Assembly: GCF_003996855.1 (NCBI RefSeq) | Contig: NZ_NRQY01000001.1 | Coordinates: forward strand, 647,337 to 711,336 | Length of the DNA: 64,000 bases | Reading direction: 5' to 3' | From: Morganella morganii | GTDB lineage: Bacteria > Pseudomonadota > Gammaproteobacteria > Enterobacterales > Enterobacteriaceae | Part shown: positions 9,407 through 19,352 of the stretch, one piece after another | Layout: each line of letters begins with the position of its first letter | How positions within the stretch are numbered: the first letter of the stretch is position 1 | Translations under genes and position numbers: made by a program | Notes under the pieces: generated by a model | The model's input: only the letters and a program-made list of their open reading frames with translations | Databases searched by the model: none | Told to the model about the DNA's origin: nothing

Positions 9407-9829
9407 ATGACGGATTTACTCCCTGAACAGGAAGTCATGATTGAACCGGGCACCGCTCTGCTGCTGAGTGTGCCGGAAAATAAACCGGATGCGGTGCTGG
9501 GCGCACTGACCGGCGTGTTTAAACAGCACAAACCGGTGCGCCGTGCATTTTGGGTGATGGCAGCCGAAAAAAACACAACTATCCCGGATGAACCGGCTTT
9601 ACTGATTGTGCTGGAACTCAGTGAAGAGGAGGAGGCCGATACCGTGATCCGGCAGGCGGCAGAGGCTGCAATGGAGCACCTTACCGACGGGGAACACATT
9701 GATTTTTGTCTGTTAAATCCGGATGAAAATGACGGACTGACACACTTTCTGACACAACACACTCAGGCATTCTATCAGCGCCGTCTCGGTGGCTGGCTGC
9801 GTAATGCTATTCCGGTAACAGAAGCGTAA
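9407..9829 (+). CDS. sseB: Short SseB-like protein (C-terminal domain only)
   Basis: 140 residues resembling only the C-terminal half of E. coli SseB (about 260 residues), including the KQHKPVRRAFW segment and the ending ITHFLTQHxxAFYQRRLGGWLRN-like motif. E. coli SseB is linked to serine tolerance and Fe-S protein assembly; its biochemical role is unclear. Start chosen at ATG 9407, seven bases after AAGGAG; a GTG at 9404 is the alternative. Gene order pepB-sseB is as in E. coli. The N-terminal SseB domain is absent and no trace is seen upstream, where a terminator lies. Symbol given by position and C-terminal similarity. Confidence 0.75.
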   Translation: MTDLLPEQEVMIEPGTALLLSVPENKPDAVLGALTGVFKQHKPVRRAFWVMAAEKNTTIPDEPALLIVLELSEEEEADTVIRQAAEAAMEHLTDGEHIDFCLLNPDENDGLTHFLTQHTQAFYQRRLGGWLRNAIPVTEA

Positions 9830-9860
9830 CAATAATTTATCCGGATGGTGAATATTAATA

Positions 9861-9884
9861 GTGCATATATTCAGAATAATGCAC
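9861..9884. promoter_or_regulatory. Inverted repeat upstream of yfhM, possible operator
   Basis: GTGCAT and ATGCAC arms separated by 12 bases (centre ATTCAGAAT is itself a small inverted repeat), about 90 bases before the yfhM start. It has the size of a dimeric regulator site. No regulator is identified. Confidence 0.3.
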
Positions 9885-9970
9885 TATACGCTTGTTTAGG
9901 CTTTGTTTACACTTCGTGAAATAATACCGAACAAGTGCCCGTTTTCCGGGCTCACCAGAAAGGATTGATT

Positions 9971-12900
9971 ATGCGTTCTCCGATTACAGGACAGGGTCCC
10001 GGCAAAAAGCGCTGCATTGCAGTGCTGCTCGCTTCAGCGCTGGCGCTCACGGGTTGTGATGACACCGGCAGTAAAACCACGGCGGCGGGCAGTAATGACA
10101 GCGCGCCGGCCAATAATAAAGAAAACTCGTCTTCCTCATCTGTTTCCTCCCCGTCTGCGAAAAAAGCACATGATGCCGCATCACTGGCTGAGCTGGCTAA
10201 ACGTTATGCCGGGAAAGATGTGACGATCATCGACGCCTCAGAGATTCAGCTCGATGGCGCAAATGCGATGGTGGTGACATTCTCCGTTCCGCTGGACCCG
10301 AACCAGGATTTCAGTCAGTTCGCCCGTCTGGTGGATGTGAAAAACGGCAAGCTGGAAGGGGCGTGGGAGCTGTCCGATAACCTGACGGAACTGCGTATGC
10401 GTCACCTGCCGCCGTCACGGGAATTACAGCTGAGTATCGATCGCGGCGTGCGCGGCATTAACGAACGCACACTGGTTAACGGTTATGATTTAAAACTCAC
10501 CACCGCCGATGTGATACCGAGTGTCGGCTTTGCCAGCCGCGGTTCACTGTTCCCGTCGGATGTGTTACAGGGTCTGCCGGTATTTGCACTGAACGTGGAC
10601 AGCATTGATGTTAACTTTTACCGCATCAAGCCGGATTCTCTGGCGTCTTTCCTCGCAAGCTGGCAGTACGGCAACAATCTCCAGTACTGGAATTCTGATG
10701 ACCTGCTGAATAATACCGATCTGGTCTATACCGGGCGTTTTGATCTGAATCCTCAGAAAAACACCCGCGAAAATATGCAGATCCCGCTTAAGGATATCAA
10801 ACAGTTACAGGAAGAGGGTGTTTATCTGGCGGTCATGCAGCAGGCCGGGCGCTACAGCTACACCATGCCTGCAACGCTCTTTACCCTGAGTGATATCGGC
10901 GTTTCCATGCACAGCTACCTCAATGAACTGGATGTTTTCACACAGTCGCTGGCCAAAGGCAGCGCCCTGAAAGGGGTGGAAATCCGTCTGCTCGACAGTA
11001 AAGGTCAGCTTCTGAGCAAAGCCGAAACTGACAGCAGCGGTCATGCAAAACTGGATCGCGGGGCGGATGCCGCGCTGTTACTGGCGATTAACAACGGCCA
11101 GACCAGTATGATCGACCTGAAAAACCCGGCGCTTGACCTGGCGGAATTTGATATCGCCGGTCCGCAGGGTTACGCAAAACAATTCTTTGTCTTTGGTCCG
11201 CGTGATCTGTACCGTCCGGGAGAAACGTTGGTTATCAACGGCCTGCTGCGTGACGGTGATGGCCGTCCGGTTAAAGATCAGCCGGTGAAAGCGGATGTGC
11301 TGAAAAATGACGGCCAGGTGGCATCCACTTTCGTCTGGCAGCCGGAAAACGGCCTTTACCAGTATCAGTACGTCATTCCGGAAAACATCGAAACCGGCAA
11401 ACTGACACTGCGTTTTGACCTCGGGGACAACACTCCGCGCTTCTACAGCGTCAATGTGGAAGATTTCATGCCGGAACGTATGGCGATGGAAATCAAAACC
11501 GATAAGCAGCCGATCACCACACAGCAGTCCGCCGATTTTGAGATTGAAGGCCATTATCTCTATGGTGCACCGGCAGCCGGTAACCAGCTGACCGGGCAGC
11601 TGTTTATGCGTCCGGATCGCGAAGCGTCCGCCAAACTGCCGGGCTTTGAATTCGGTAACATTCAGGAAGAAAACCTTACCCGCACGCTGGACGAGTTTGA
11701 TGAAACCATGAATGACGGCGGCGAGCTGGCATTCACTATCAGTAATGATTACTGGAAAGAGGTGAAATCGCCGTTTAAATTGATCCTCCAGGCAAGCCTG
11801 ATGGAAACCGGCGGTCGTCCGGTGACCCGCCGTGCGGATGTCGCGGTATGGCCTGCTGCGAAAATGGCTGGTATCCGCCCGATCTTCGCCAAAAAAGAGG
11901 TGTATGACTACCGTACTGACAAATATGTGTCTCAGTACAGTATGGATGAAGATTCACTGGCTGAATTTGAAATTGTCTATACCGACCGTCAGGGTAATAA
12001 ATTACAGGCTGATGATCTGAATGCGCGTCTGATTTATGAGCGCCGCGATTATTACTGGCGCTGGTCTGATTCCGAAGGCTGGTCATCCGGTTATGATCAG
12101 AAAGACCTGGTGATGTCCGATGACAAAATCAGTATCGCCAAAGATGGCACGGCAAAAGTGACAGCTCCGGTCTCCTGGGGGGCATACCGCCTGGAAGTAG
12201 TGGACCCGTCTACCGGGCTGACCAGCAGTGTGCGTTTCTGGGCGGGATATTCCTGGCAGGATAACACCGGCGGTACCGGCGCGGTTCGCCCTGATCAGGT
12301 AAAACTGAAACTGGATAAACCAAATTATCACGCCGGTGATAAAGTGAAACTGAATGTCACCGCGCCACAGGCCGGTAAAGGCTATGTGCTGCTGGAATCC
12401 AGTGACGGCCCGCTGTGGTGGCAGGAAGTGGATGTGCCGGAAGGCGGCACCGATGTGGAAGTACCGCTGAACAAAGAGTGGACGCGTCATGACCTGTACG
12501 CGACTGCCGTGGTTGTCCGTCCGGGGGACAGTTCCCGCCAGGCGACCGTCAAACGCGCGGTCGGTATTCTGCATATTCCGATGGCCGATCCGGCCCGTAA
12601 GATTGATGTGGCGCTGGATACCCCGGCCCGTATCCGTCCTAATCAGGATCTGACCATTAAAATCAAAGCGAAAGCACAGGACGGCAAACCGGCACCGGAA
12701 AAAGTCAATGTGCTGATTTCCGCCGTGGACACCGGTATGCTCAATATTACCGACTATAAAACGCCTGATCCGTACGATGCCTTCTTCGGCCGCAAACGCT
12801 ACAGTGTTGATCAGTATGATGTCTATGGTCAGCTGATTGAGGGCGGCGGTCGTCTCGGTACGCTGCGGTTTGGTGGTGACGGCGGTGATGACCTCGATCG

Positions 12901-14992
12901 CGGCGGCCTGAAACCGCTGACCGACGTGCAGATTATCGCGCAGCAGGCAGCGCCGGTGGAACTGAATGCGCAGGGCGAAGGTACCGTTACCCTGGCGATT
13001 CCGGATTTCAACGGCGAACTGCGTCTGATGGCGCAGGCCTGGACGGATGAGGATTTCGGCCACACGCAGAATAAAGTGATTGTTGCCGCGCCGGTGATCA
13101 GCCAGATGGCGCTGCCGCGCTTTATGGCCGGCGGTGACCGTTCGCAACTGACACTCGATCTGACCAACCTGACCGATGAAACACAGAACCTGACTGTCAA
13201 TTTCAGCGCGGACGGCATGGTGCATCTCAAAGGCGCGGCAGAGAAAGAAGTCACCTTGGCGAAAGGCCAGCGCACGTCCGTGAATGTCCCGGTTGAAGCT
13301 GCGAACGGCTTTGGTCAGGGCGAGGTGTTTATGACCGTCAAAGGGCTGAAACTGCCTGATGAAAGCAGTAACACCTATAAAAACAGCTGGAAAATCGGTG
13401 TCCGTCCGGCGTATCCGGCTGAAACGGTTTCTTACTCGATGTCGCTCGGCAATAACGCGGAATGGGCATTACCGGCTGACCAGCCTGGTTATCTGGACGG
13501 AAACACCGTTTCCGGTGAAATGATGCTGACCAGCCGTCCGCCGCTGGATATCTCGCGTTATATCCGCGAGCTCTATGCCTATCCGTACGGCTGTCTGGAG
13601 CAGACTGTGAGCGGGCTGTATCCGTCCCTGTACTCCTCTGAGGCTGAGCTGAAAAAACTGGGCATCAAAACCCAGACTGATGCCGGACGCCGCCAGGCGG
13701 TGATGACGGGTATTCCGCATCTGCTCGGTATGCAGCGCAGCGACGGCAGTTTCTCCCTGTGGGACAACAGCGGTGCGGAAGAGCCGTGGCTGACCGCCTA
13801 CGTGACAGATTTCCTGTTCCGTGCCGAACAGCGCGGTTTCGAGGTTCCTGCGGATGCCATGAGTAACGCCAATAACCGCCTGCTGCGTTATTTGCAGGAT
13901 CGCTCGGTGATCAGCAGCAACTATTACGGTAACAGCGACCAGATGCGCTTTGCGGTACAGGCCTATGCCGGTTATGTGCTGGCACAGCAGCAGAAAGCGC
14001 CGCTCGGGGCACTGCGTCAGGTGTATCAGCGCCGTGACGATGCGGCAAGTGGTCTGGCGCTGGTACAGCTCGGTATCGCCCTGAAGAAAATGGGTGATGC
14101 GGATCGCGGTAATGAAGCCATCCGTCTGGGTGTGATGAAGAACCGTGACAGTGTCTATACCGGCGATTACGGCAGTACCATCCGTGATGATGCGATGATT
14201 ATTGCGCTGCTCAGTGAGGCGGATTCCAATGCGGATCAGCGTTACGGCAAGTTGCAGGCGCTTTCTGCGGAAATACAGAATAACCGTTACTTCTCCACTC
14301 AGGAGAGCAACGCGCTGTACCTGGCAGGTCGTCAGTACATTAATCAGAGCGAAAAACCATGGTCTGCCCTGATCAACGGGCAAGCCCCGGCGATTAGCCG
14401 TGACAGTGCGCTGCGTGAAACCTTCACTGCGGCACAGCTGAATAACGGTATCAGTGTGGCGAACCGGGGGGATGCAGAACTGTTCGGTCGTGTGAATATC
14501 ACCGGCTATCCGTTACAGGCGCCGGCTCCGTCATCGGAAGTGCTGAAGATCAAGCGGACGTATATGGATCTGAACGGTAATCCGATCAGTATTGACCGTC
14601 TGAGCAGCGGCGACCTCGTGGCTGTCCGTCTGGATATTCAGGCCGACCGCAATGTGCCGGATGCGCTGGTGGTGGATCTGTTACCGGCCGGTCTGGAGCT
14701 GGAAAACCAGAACCTGGCGGCAGCCAGTGCAAGTCTGGCTGACAGTGCGCCGAACCTGGCCGAAGCTATTCAGGATATGCAACAGGCCAATATCCGCCAC
14801 ACCGAGTACCGGGATGATCGCTTTGTCTCCCAGGTGGCGGTGGAAGAGTACCGTCCGGTGACGCTGGTCTATCTGGCCCGCGCGGTCACTCCGGGTAAAT
14901 ACAGTGTTCCGGCTCCGCAGGTGGAATCGATGTATATTCCGTCCTGGCGCGCTACCGGTGTGACCCCGGCGACACTGGAAGTAGTTCGTTAA
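9971..14992 (+). CDS. yfhM: Alpha-2-macroglobulin lipoprotein YfhM
   Basis: 1673-residue bacterial alpha-2-macroglobulin. A lipoprotein signal (KKRCIAVLLASALALTGC) puts the lipidated Cys at residue 29, then a Ser/Asn-rich linker and the MG domains. The thioester motif GCLEQ sits near residue 1207, so it is of the thioester type that traps proteases covalently. Such proteins are thought to guard the periplasm against foreign proteases when the envelope is breached, in partnership with PbpC, encoded next. Start taken at 9971 (MRSPITGQ) after AAAGGATTG; the ATG at 9935 would prefix 12 residues and spoil the signal peptide. Unlike a tight operon, a terminator stands between it and pbpC. Confidence 0.95.
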   Translation: MRSPITGQGPGKKRCIAVLLASALALTGCDDTGSKTTAAGSNDSAPANNKENSSSSSVSSPSAKKAHDAASLAELAKRYAGKDVTIIDASEIQLDGANAMVVTFSVPLDPNQDFSQFARLVDVKNGKLEGAWELSDNLTELRMRHLPPSRELQLSIDRGVRGINERTLVNGYDLKLTTADVIPSVGFASRGSLFPSDVLQGLPVFALNVDSIDVNFYRIKPDSLASFLASWQYGNNLQYWNSDDLLNNTDLVYTGRFDLNPQKNTRENMQIPLKDIKQLQEEGVYLAVMQQAGRYSYTMPATLFTLSDIGVSMHSYLNELDVFTQSLAKGSALKGVEIRLLDSKGQLLSKAETDSSGHAKLDRGADAALLLAINNGQTSMIDLKNPALDLAEFDIAGPQGYAKQFFVFGPRDLYRPGETLVINGLLRDGDGRPVKDQPVKADVLKNDGQVASTFVWQPENGLYQYQYVIPENIETGKLTLRFDLGDNTPRFYSVNVEDFMPERMAMEIKTDKQPITTQQSADFEIEGHYLYGAPAAGNQLTGQLFMRPDREASAKLPGFEFGNIQEENLTRTLDEFDETMNDGGELAFTISNDYWKEVKSPFKLILQASLMETGGRPVTRRADVAVWPAAKMAGIRPIFAKKEVYDYRTDKYVSQYSMDEDSLAEFEIVYTDRQGNKLQADDLNARLIYERRDYYWRWSDSEGWSSGYDQKDLVMSDDKISIAKDGTAKVTAPVSWGAYRLEVVDPSTGLTSSVRFWAGYSWQDNTGGTGAVRPDQVKLKLDKPNYHAGDKVKLNVTAPQAGKGYVLLESSDGPLWWQEVDVPEGGTDVEVPLNKEWTRHDLYATAVVVRPGDSSRQATVKRAVGILHIPMADPARKIDVALDTPARIRPNQDLTIKIKAKAQDGKPAPEKVNVLISAVDTGMLNITDYKTPDPYDAFFGRKRYSVDQYDVYGQLIEGGGRLGTLRFGGDGGDDLDRGGLKPLTDVQIIAQQAAPVELNAQGEGTVTLAIPDFNGELRLMAQAWTDEDFGHTQNKVIVAAPVISQMALPRFMAGGDRSQLTLDLTNLTDETQNLTVNFSADGMVHLKGAAEKEVTLAKGQRTSVNVPVEAANGFGQGEVFMTVKGLKLPDESSNTYKNSWKIGVRPAYPAETVSYSMSLGNNAEWALPADQPGYLDGNTVSGEMMLTSRPPLDISRYIRELYAYPYGCLEQTVSGLYPSLYSSEAELKKLGIKTQTDAGRRQAVMTGIPHLLGMQRSDGSFSLWDNSGAEEPWLTAYVTDFLFRAEQRGFEVPADAMSNANNRLLRYLQDRSVISSNYYGNSDQMRFAVQAYAGYVLAQQQKAPLGALRQVYQRRDDAASGLALVQLGIALKKMGDADRGNEAIRLGVMKNRDSVYTGDYGSTIRDDAMIIALLSEADSNADQRYGKLQALSAEIQNNRYFSTQESNALYLAGRQYINQSEKPWSALINGQAPAISRDSALRETFTAAQLNNGISVANRGDAELFGRVNITGYPLQAPAPSSEVLKIKRTYMDLNGNPISIDRLSSGDLVAVRLDIQADRNVPDALVVDLLPAGLELENQNLAAASASLADSAPNLAEAIQDMQQANIRHTEYRDDRFVSQVAVEEYRPVTLVYLARAVTPGKYSVPAPQVESMYIPSWRATGVTPATLEVVR

Positions 14993-15044
14993 CAGCATGG
15001 TTTGTTGCCCGCAGCCGCCCGGCTGCCGCAGCAAAATATGTTTT

Positions 15045-15076
15045 ATGCCCTTATAGTCTGTTATAAGGGCATTTTT
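15045..15076 (+). terminator. Intrinsic terminator after yfhM
   Basis: Perfect 10-bp stem ATGCCCTTAT / ATAAGGGCAT with an 8-base loop and a run of five T. It lies between yfhM and pbpC, which suggests pbpC is transcribed partly from its own promoter or by read-through. Confidence 0.85.
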
Positions 15077-15108
15077 ATCTTAAGAATTCTGATAATGCGG
15101 TTTGATAC

Positions 15109-17418
15109 ATGAAAGTGTGGTTTAAACGTCTCGCGCTGACCGGCCTGATAACAATTGTTCTGACACCACCGCTGCTCTGGCTGGCCGATAAAATCTGGCC
15201 GCTGCCGCTGGATGAGGTGGTGATGGCGCGTACGGTTACGGCTGAAGACGGATCACCGCTGTGGCGTTTTGCCGACAGCAACGGCGTGTGGCGCTATCCG
15301 GTCACACTGAAGGATGTATCACCGGAGTTTATTGAAGCGCTTCTGACATACGAAGATCGCTATTTCTATCAGCACTCGGGCATCAACCCGGTGGCTATCG
15401 GCCGCGCGGCGTTGCAGGATCTGACCTCCGGACGCATTGTCTCCGGCGGCAGCACGCTCTCCATGCAGGTCGCCCGCCTGATCGACCCTCATGACCGCAC
15501 CCTGACCGGCAAACTGAAGCAGGTTTTCCGGACTATTCAGCTGGAATGGCACTATTCCAAAGATGAGATTCTGGAGATGTATTTCAACCGGGCACCGTAC
15601 GGCGGCACGGTAGAGGGCATTGGCGCGGCGAGCTGGATGTATCTCGGCAAACCACCGTCGGAACTGACTGCCGGGGAAGCGGCACTGCTGGCGGTTCTGC
15701 CGCAGGCTCCGAGCCGTCTGCGGCCGGATCGCTATCCGCAGCGCGCGGAAGCGGCCCGTAATAAGGTGCTTGACCGGCTGGCCGAGTTTCAGGTGTGGCC
15801 GCAGGCAAAAGTGAATGATTTAAAACAGGAGAGTATCTGGCTGGCACCCCGCCAGGTACCACATTCCGCACCGTTGCTGGCACGGCGTGTGGCCACGGGG
15901 GTGAAAGATCCGGTGATCCGCACCACCATTAACCCCGCCATTCAGCGTCAGCTGGAGGAGATGGCCCGCAACCGCAAATATCAGCTGCCGGAAAAAACCT
16001 CTCTCGGTATTATGGTAGTGGATAACCGCGACATGAGTGTGAAAGGCTATGTCGGCTCTATCGATTTCTCTGATGATACCCGTTTCGGTCATGTCGATGT
16101 GAACAGTGCCTGGCGTTCGCCCGGTTCCACACTAAAACCGTTTTTATATGCCCTGGCAATGGATGACGGGCTGATCCACAGTGAATCCTTGTTGCAGGAT
16201 GCACCGCGCCGTTTTAATGATTACCGGCCGAGTAACTTTGATACCGGATTCAGCGGGCCGGTGAGTGTCAGTGAGGCACTGCGCCGCTCCCTGAATCTGC
16301 CGGTGGTTCAGTTACTGGATGTTTACGGCCCGAAGCGCTTCAGTGCCAAACTGCGTAATGTCGGTCTGGAACTGCGTTTCCCGCTCGGCAGTGACCCGAA
16401 CCTGTCGCTGATTCTGGGCGGGACAGGGGCGCGGATGGATCAGCTGATCGCCGCCTACAGCGCGTTTGCCCGCCAGGGCAAAGTGGCACCGGTGCGTTTT
16501 CGTCCGGACGATCCGCTGGCCGAGCGGCAGCTGATCTCCCCAGGCGCGGCGTGGATCACTCGCCGGGTGATGGCCGGGGAAACACGACCACTGGCGGATG
16601 ACCGGCTGGCGCAGGATGTGCCGCTGGCGTGGAAAACCGGCACCAGTTACGGCTACCGTGATGCCTGGGCGCTGGGGGTGAATAACCGTTATACCATCGG
16701 GGTGTGGGTCGGTCGTCCGGACGGCACACCGGTGGCCGGACAGGCCGGGTTTGCGACCGCGATCCCGATCCTGTATCAGGTTGACAGCTATCTGCGCGCG
16801 CGCGGCGGCAAAAAAATACCGGACCCGAAACCCGTCAGCGTCAGCAGTAAAATGATTTGCTGGCCGTCAGGACTGGCGGCGGACAAGCAGGACCCGAACT
16901 GCCGTCAGCAGCGGATAGCGCTGGTACTGGATAATACCGTGCCGCCGACACTGCCGTCAGCAGGGCAGGAAAGCCTGTCCGGCACCAATGCGGTGATCTG
17001 GGTGAACGGGCAGGGGGAACGGGTATCACCGGATTGTCCGGGGGCACAGGAGAAAACCGTGGCACTGTGGCCGATTGCGCTGGAGAGCTGGCTGCCGCCG
17101 GGTGAGCGCCGCAGTCATCGTCTGCCGCCGGTGAGTAAAATTTGTCCGCCGCTGCGGGTGGAGGCCGCACCGCTGCTGATTTCCGGTATCCGCGAAGGAG
17201 ATGTGCTGCGCCGTCTGCCGCTGGCGAAGACACTCGATCTGCGGGTGGTGACTCAGGGCGGCGAAGGCACACAGTGGTGGTTTCTTAACGGCGACCAGGC
17301 CGGCAGTACCGAATCCGGCGACCCGCTTCTGCTGACCCTGGATACCCCGGGGCATTATCAGCTGACGGTACTGGATCTCAGCGGACAGGTCAGTTCAGTC
17401 AGTTTTACACTCAGGTAG
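15109..17418 (+). CDS. pbpC: Penicillin-binding protein 1C
   Basis: 769-residue bifunctional murein synthase (E. coli PbpC 770). An N-terminal membrane anchor (residues 8-27) precedes a GT51 glycosyltransferase domain with catalytic Glu82 (YEDRYFYQHSG) and GGSTLSMQVAR. The transpeptidase domain has SPGSTLKPF (Ser340 and Lys343) and KTGTSYG near residue 509, and a C-terminal BiPBP domain follows. Acting in the periplasm, it polymerises or crosslinks peptidoglycan. The pairing with yfhM is conserved in many proteobacteria and suggests envelope repair coupled to protease trapping. Confidence 0.96.
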   Translation: MKVWFKRLALTGLITIVLTPPLLWLADKIWPLPLDEVVMARTVTAEDGSPLWRFADSNGVWRYPVTLKDVSPEFIEALLTYEDRYFYQHSGINPVAIGRAALQDLTSGRIVSGGSTLSMQVARLIDPHDRTLTGKLKQVFRTIQLEWHYSKDEILEMYFNRAPYGGTVEGIGAASWMYLGKPPSELTAGEAALLAVLPQAPSRLRPDRYPQRAEAARNKVLDRLAEFQVWPQAKVNDLKQESIWLAPRQVPHSAPLLARRVATGVKDPVIRTTINPAIQRQLEEMARNRKYQLPEKTSLGIMVVDNRDMSVKGYVGSIDFSDDTRFGHVDVNSAWRSPGSTLKPFLYALAMDDGLIHSESLLQDAPRRFNDYRPSNFDTGFSGPVSVSEALRRSLNLPVVQLLDVYGPKRFSAKLRNVGLELRFPLGSDPNLSLILGGTGARMDQLIAAYSAFARQGKVAPVRFRPDDPLAERQLISPGAAWITRRVMAGETRPLADDRLAQDVPLAWKTGTSYGYRDAWALGVNNRYTIGVWVGRPDGTPVAGQAGFATAIPILYQVDSYLRARGGKKIPDPKPVSVSSKMICWPSGLAADKQDPNCRQQRIALVLDNTVPPTLPSAGQESLSGTNAVIWVNGQGERVSPDCPGAQEKTVALWPIALESWLPPGERRSHRLPPVSKICPPLRVEAAPLLISGIREGDVLRRLPLAKTLDLRVVTQGGEGTQWWFLNGDQAGSTESGDPLLLTLDTPGHYQLTVLDLSGQVSSVSFTLR

Positions 17419-17536
17419 CAGAAACGGCGGGAAGTTCAGCGGAAAAAGTGTGATACAGGCAGAAAATCTGTGATCTGTTATAAGGAATACTTTGCAAAAA
17501 TGTTGCGTAACTGTAGGCGAAACAGCGGTGAGCCCG

Positions 17537-17542
17537 TATAAT
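17537..17542 (+). promoter_or_regulatory. Probable -10 box for ndk
   Basis: Perfect TATAAT 90 bases before ndk, in the 213-base gap after pbpC. No good -35 hexamer is seen at the right distance. The leader between box and gene contains a small hairpin (CACCTTACCACAAGGTG). Confidence 0.35.
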
Positions 17543-17631
17543 CATCACCTTACCACAAGGTGTGGACCGGTCTGCCGTCAGCCGCAAATAACAATGACAA
17601 CAGCGCACATGCGCACAATGAGGTCAATTAA

Positions 17632-18057
17632 ATGTCTGTACAACGCACATTTTCTATCATTAAGCCAAATGCCGTAAAAAAAAATGCTATCGGGGCTATT
17701 TATCATCGTTTTGAAAGCGCCGGTTTCCGTATTGTTGCTGCCAAAATGCTGCACCTGAGCCGCGAACAGGCGGAAGGATTCTACGCTGAGCACAAAGGCC
17801 GCCCGTTCTTTGATGGCCTGGTGGAATTTATGACCTCCGGTCCGATTATGGTACAGGTGCTGGAAGGGGAAAATGCTGTACAGCGTCACCGTGACCTGAT
17901 GGGCGCCACCAATCCGGATAACGCACTGGCCGGTACACTCCGTGCTGATTACGCGGACAGCTTCACTGAAAACGCCGTACACGGCTCTGACGCGGAAGAG
18001 TCCGCCGCCCGTGAAATCGCGTATTTTTTCACTGAAGATGAAATCTGCCCGCGCTGA
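17632..18057 (+). CDS. ndk: Nucleoside diphosphate kinase
   Basis: 141-residue NDP kinase, nearly identical in layout to E. coli Ndk. It starts [21 protein letters not shown], and the catalytic phosphohistidine is His117 in NAVHGSD. It transfers the gamma phosphate between nucleoside triphosphates and diphosphates and balances NTP and dNTP pools. pbpC-ndk-rlmN order is as in E. coli except for the DKNYY gene inserted before rlmN. A hairpin 12 bases past the stop probably terminates it. Confidence 0.97.
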   Translation: MSVQRTFSIIKPNAVKKNAIGAIYHRFESAGFRIVAAKMLHLSREQAEGFYAEHKGRPFFDGLVEFMTSGPIMVQVLEGENAVQRHRDLMGATNPDNALAGTLRADYADSFTENAVHGSDAEESAAREIAYFFTEDEICPR

Positions 18058-18069
18058 TCATTCATTTCT

Positions 18070-18098
18070 GCCGGAGCCTCCCGCAGGTTCCGGCTGTT
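18070..18098 (+). terminator. Probable terminator after ndk
   Basis: 10-bp stem GCCGGAGCCT / AGGTTCCGGC with one G-T pair and a 5-base loop, followed by TGTTCC. The T run is weak. Confidence 0.6.
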
Positions 18099-18176
18099 CC
18101 TCTGATGAGTCTGTGTTATAAACATTAAAATTAATGTGGATATTTTAATGTTGTCAGGGAACCTGTATGAAAAAAA

Positions 18177-19157
18177 TTGTGTATACTGCTCGTCAGTATT
18201 TTTTTTATTGCACAGGTTACCGGCGGGCCGGATTGTATTGAAGATTACGGCAATAACGTCAGAAAAATATGCGCACCAAAAGAGAATGTTATTTTATGGG
18301 AGCAACATTTCGGGCAGTCTGCGGATAATGACGCTGTCAGAAAAGTGAAATACGATAAGACAGATTTAAACGATTTCTTTTTCAGCGAAAATACCCGTGT
18401 TCATTTTCTGGCAGAAAACGGTAACGTTTATTATGTCACGATGAACACATTGCGTGACTCGGATTGTCAGGGCAGCAGCGGGGATTTTTCAATTACACCT
18501 CTGGTTACGCCGCGCTGCTGGTTTGGCGATAATATCCGTGAATATAATATCCGGCTGGATCTGGTCAGTGAGGACGCAGACAGTTTCAGGCTGTCCCCCG
18601 AAAATACACGCTATTACTATTATGCGTATGATAAAAAACATGTTTATTTCAATGGCTTTTATCGCTCAGACGATGCTGACCCCGCATCATTCCGCCGGGT
18701 TGTGACGGACAATCCGGATAAAAAATTGCCGGAAAAATTGTATACCGATAATCAGCATCTGTATCTCGATTACCGGAAAATAGCTGATGAGTCATGGGAT
18801 TCACTGACAGATATCCGTATTATCCCGGTGTCAGTGAACTGGAATACCCTGATGAGCAGGATCGTATTAAGGGGAAACCGGGCGGTGAACGATAACAGCG
18901 GTTTTACCCTGAAAAAGGGCAGCAAGACCGGAGCGTTATATCTGTTTTCTGATGATAATGTTGCGGTGTCAACCGATGCGGATATTCCGGTAACGGCAGA
19001 TCAGCAATGTTATCTGAACAATATCGTGGTTTGTCATATCGGCGGTGATTTTTATAAAATAAGCTACCGCTACGGTGACCCGCTGTTTGAAAAAATAACG
19101 GATTCAAACCGATCCCGTATCAGTAAAGAGTGGGATAATTTATTATCTTATTACTGA
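18177..19157 (+). CDS. DKNYY-family protein with frameshifted signal peptide
   Basis: 326 codons open from a TTG. The protein carries DKNYY-family style repeats (AYDKKHVYFNGFYRSDDADPASF and related segments), a family of unknown function usually exported. Upstream, a well-placed ATG at 18167 (AGGGA 10 bases before it) is out of frame by one base because of a run of seven A just after it. With six A the product would begin MKKLCILLVSIFFIAQ, a perfect signal peptide. As written, the ATG frame ends after 24 codons. So this is either a pseudogene, a phase-variable or slippage-read gene, or a sequencing error. It interrupts the usual ndk-rlmN order and is AT-richer than its neighbours, suggesting acquisition. 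Confidence 0.65.
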   Translation: MCILLVSIFFIAQVTGGPDCIEDYGNNVRKICAPKENVILWEQHFGQSADNDAVRKVKYDKTDLNDFFFSENTRVHFLAENGNVYYVTMNTLRDSDCQGSSGDFSITPLVTPRCWFGDNIREYNIRLDLVSEDADSFRLSPENTRYYYYAYDKKHVYFNGFYRSDDADPASFRRVVTDNPDKKLPEKLYTDNQHLYLDYRKIADESWDSLTDIRIIPVSVNWNTLMSRIVLRGNRAVNDNSGFTLKKGSKTGALYLFSDDNVAVSTDADIPVTADQQCYLNNIVVCHIGGDFYKISYRYGDPLFEKITDSNRSRISKEWDNLLSYY

Positions 19158-19201
19158 AATGCGGTATCCGGTTTTTTCATTTGCCATATCACCGCTAATG
19201 T

Positions 19202-19228
19202 TTGTACAATGCCGCGCCCCGTTATAAT
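19202..19228 (+). promoter_or_regulatory. Candidate promoter for rlmN
   Basis: TTGTAC (19202-19207) and a perfect TATAAT (19223-19228) with a short 15-base spacer, 125 bases before the chosen rlmN start. Confidence 0.35.
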
Positions 19229-19352
19229 ATGGGGCTTTTATATTTCCGCCGTATCCGTGACGCAGTCCGTTTCAGCGGCTATTCTTATTCCTGTATCTGT
19301 GATGCGCACCGCGTGTCACCGCCGAAAGTGTAACAACGAGGCAATGTTAATA

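Noticed and set aside
12083..13225. 380-codon minus-strand open frame inside yfhM
   Set aside because: Shadow of the strongly supported alpha-2-macroglobulin gene; its translation has no recognisable domain and no ribosome site.
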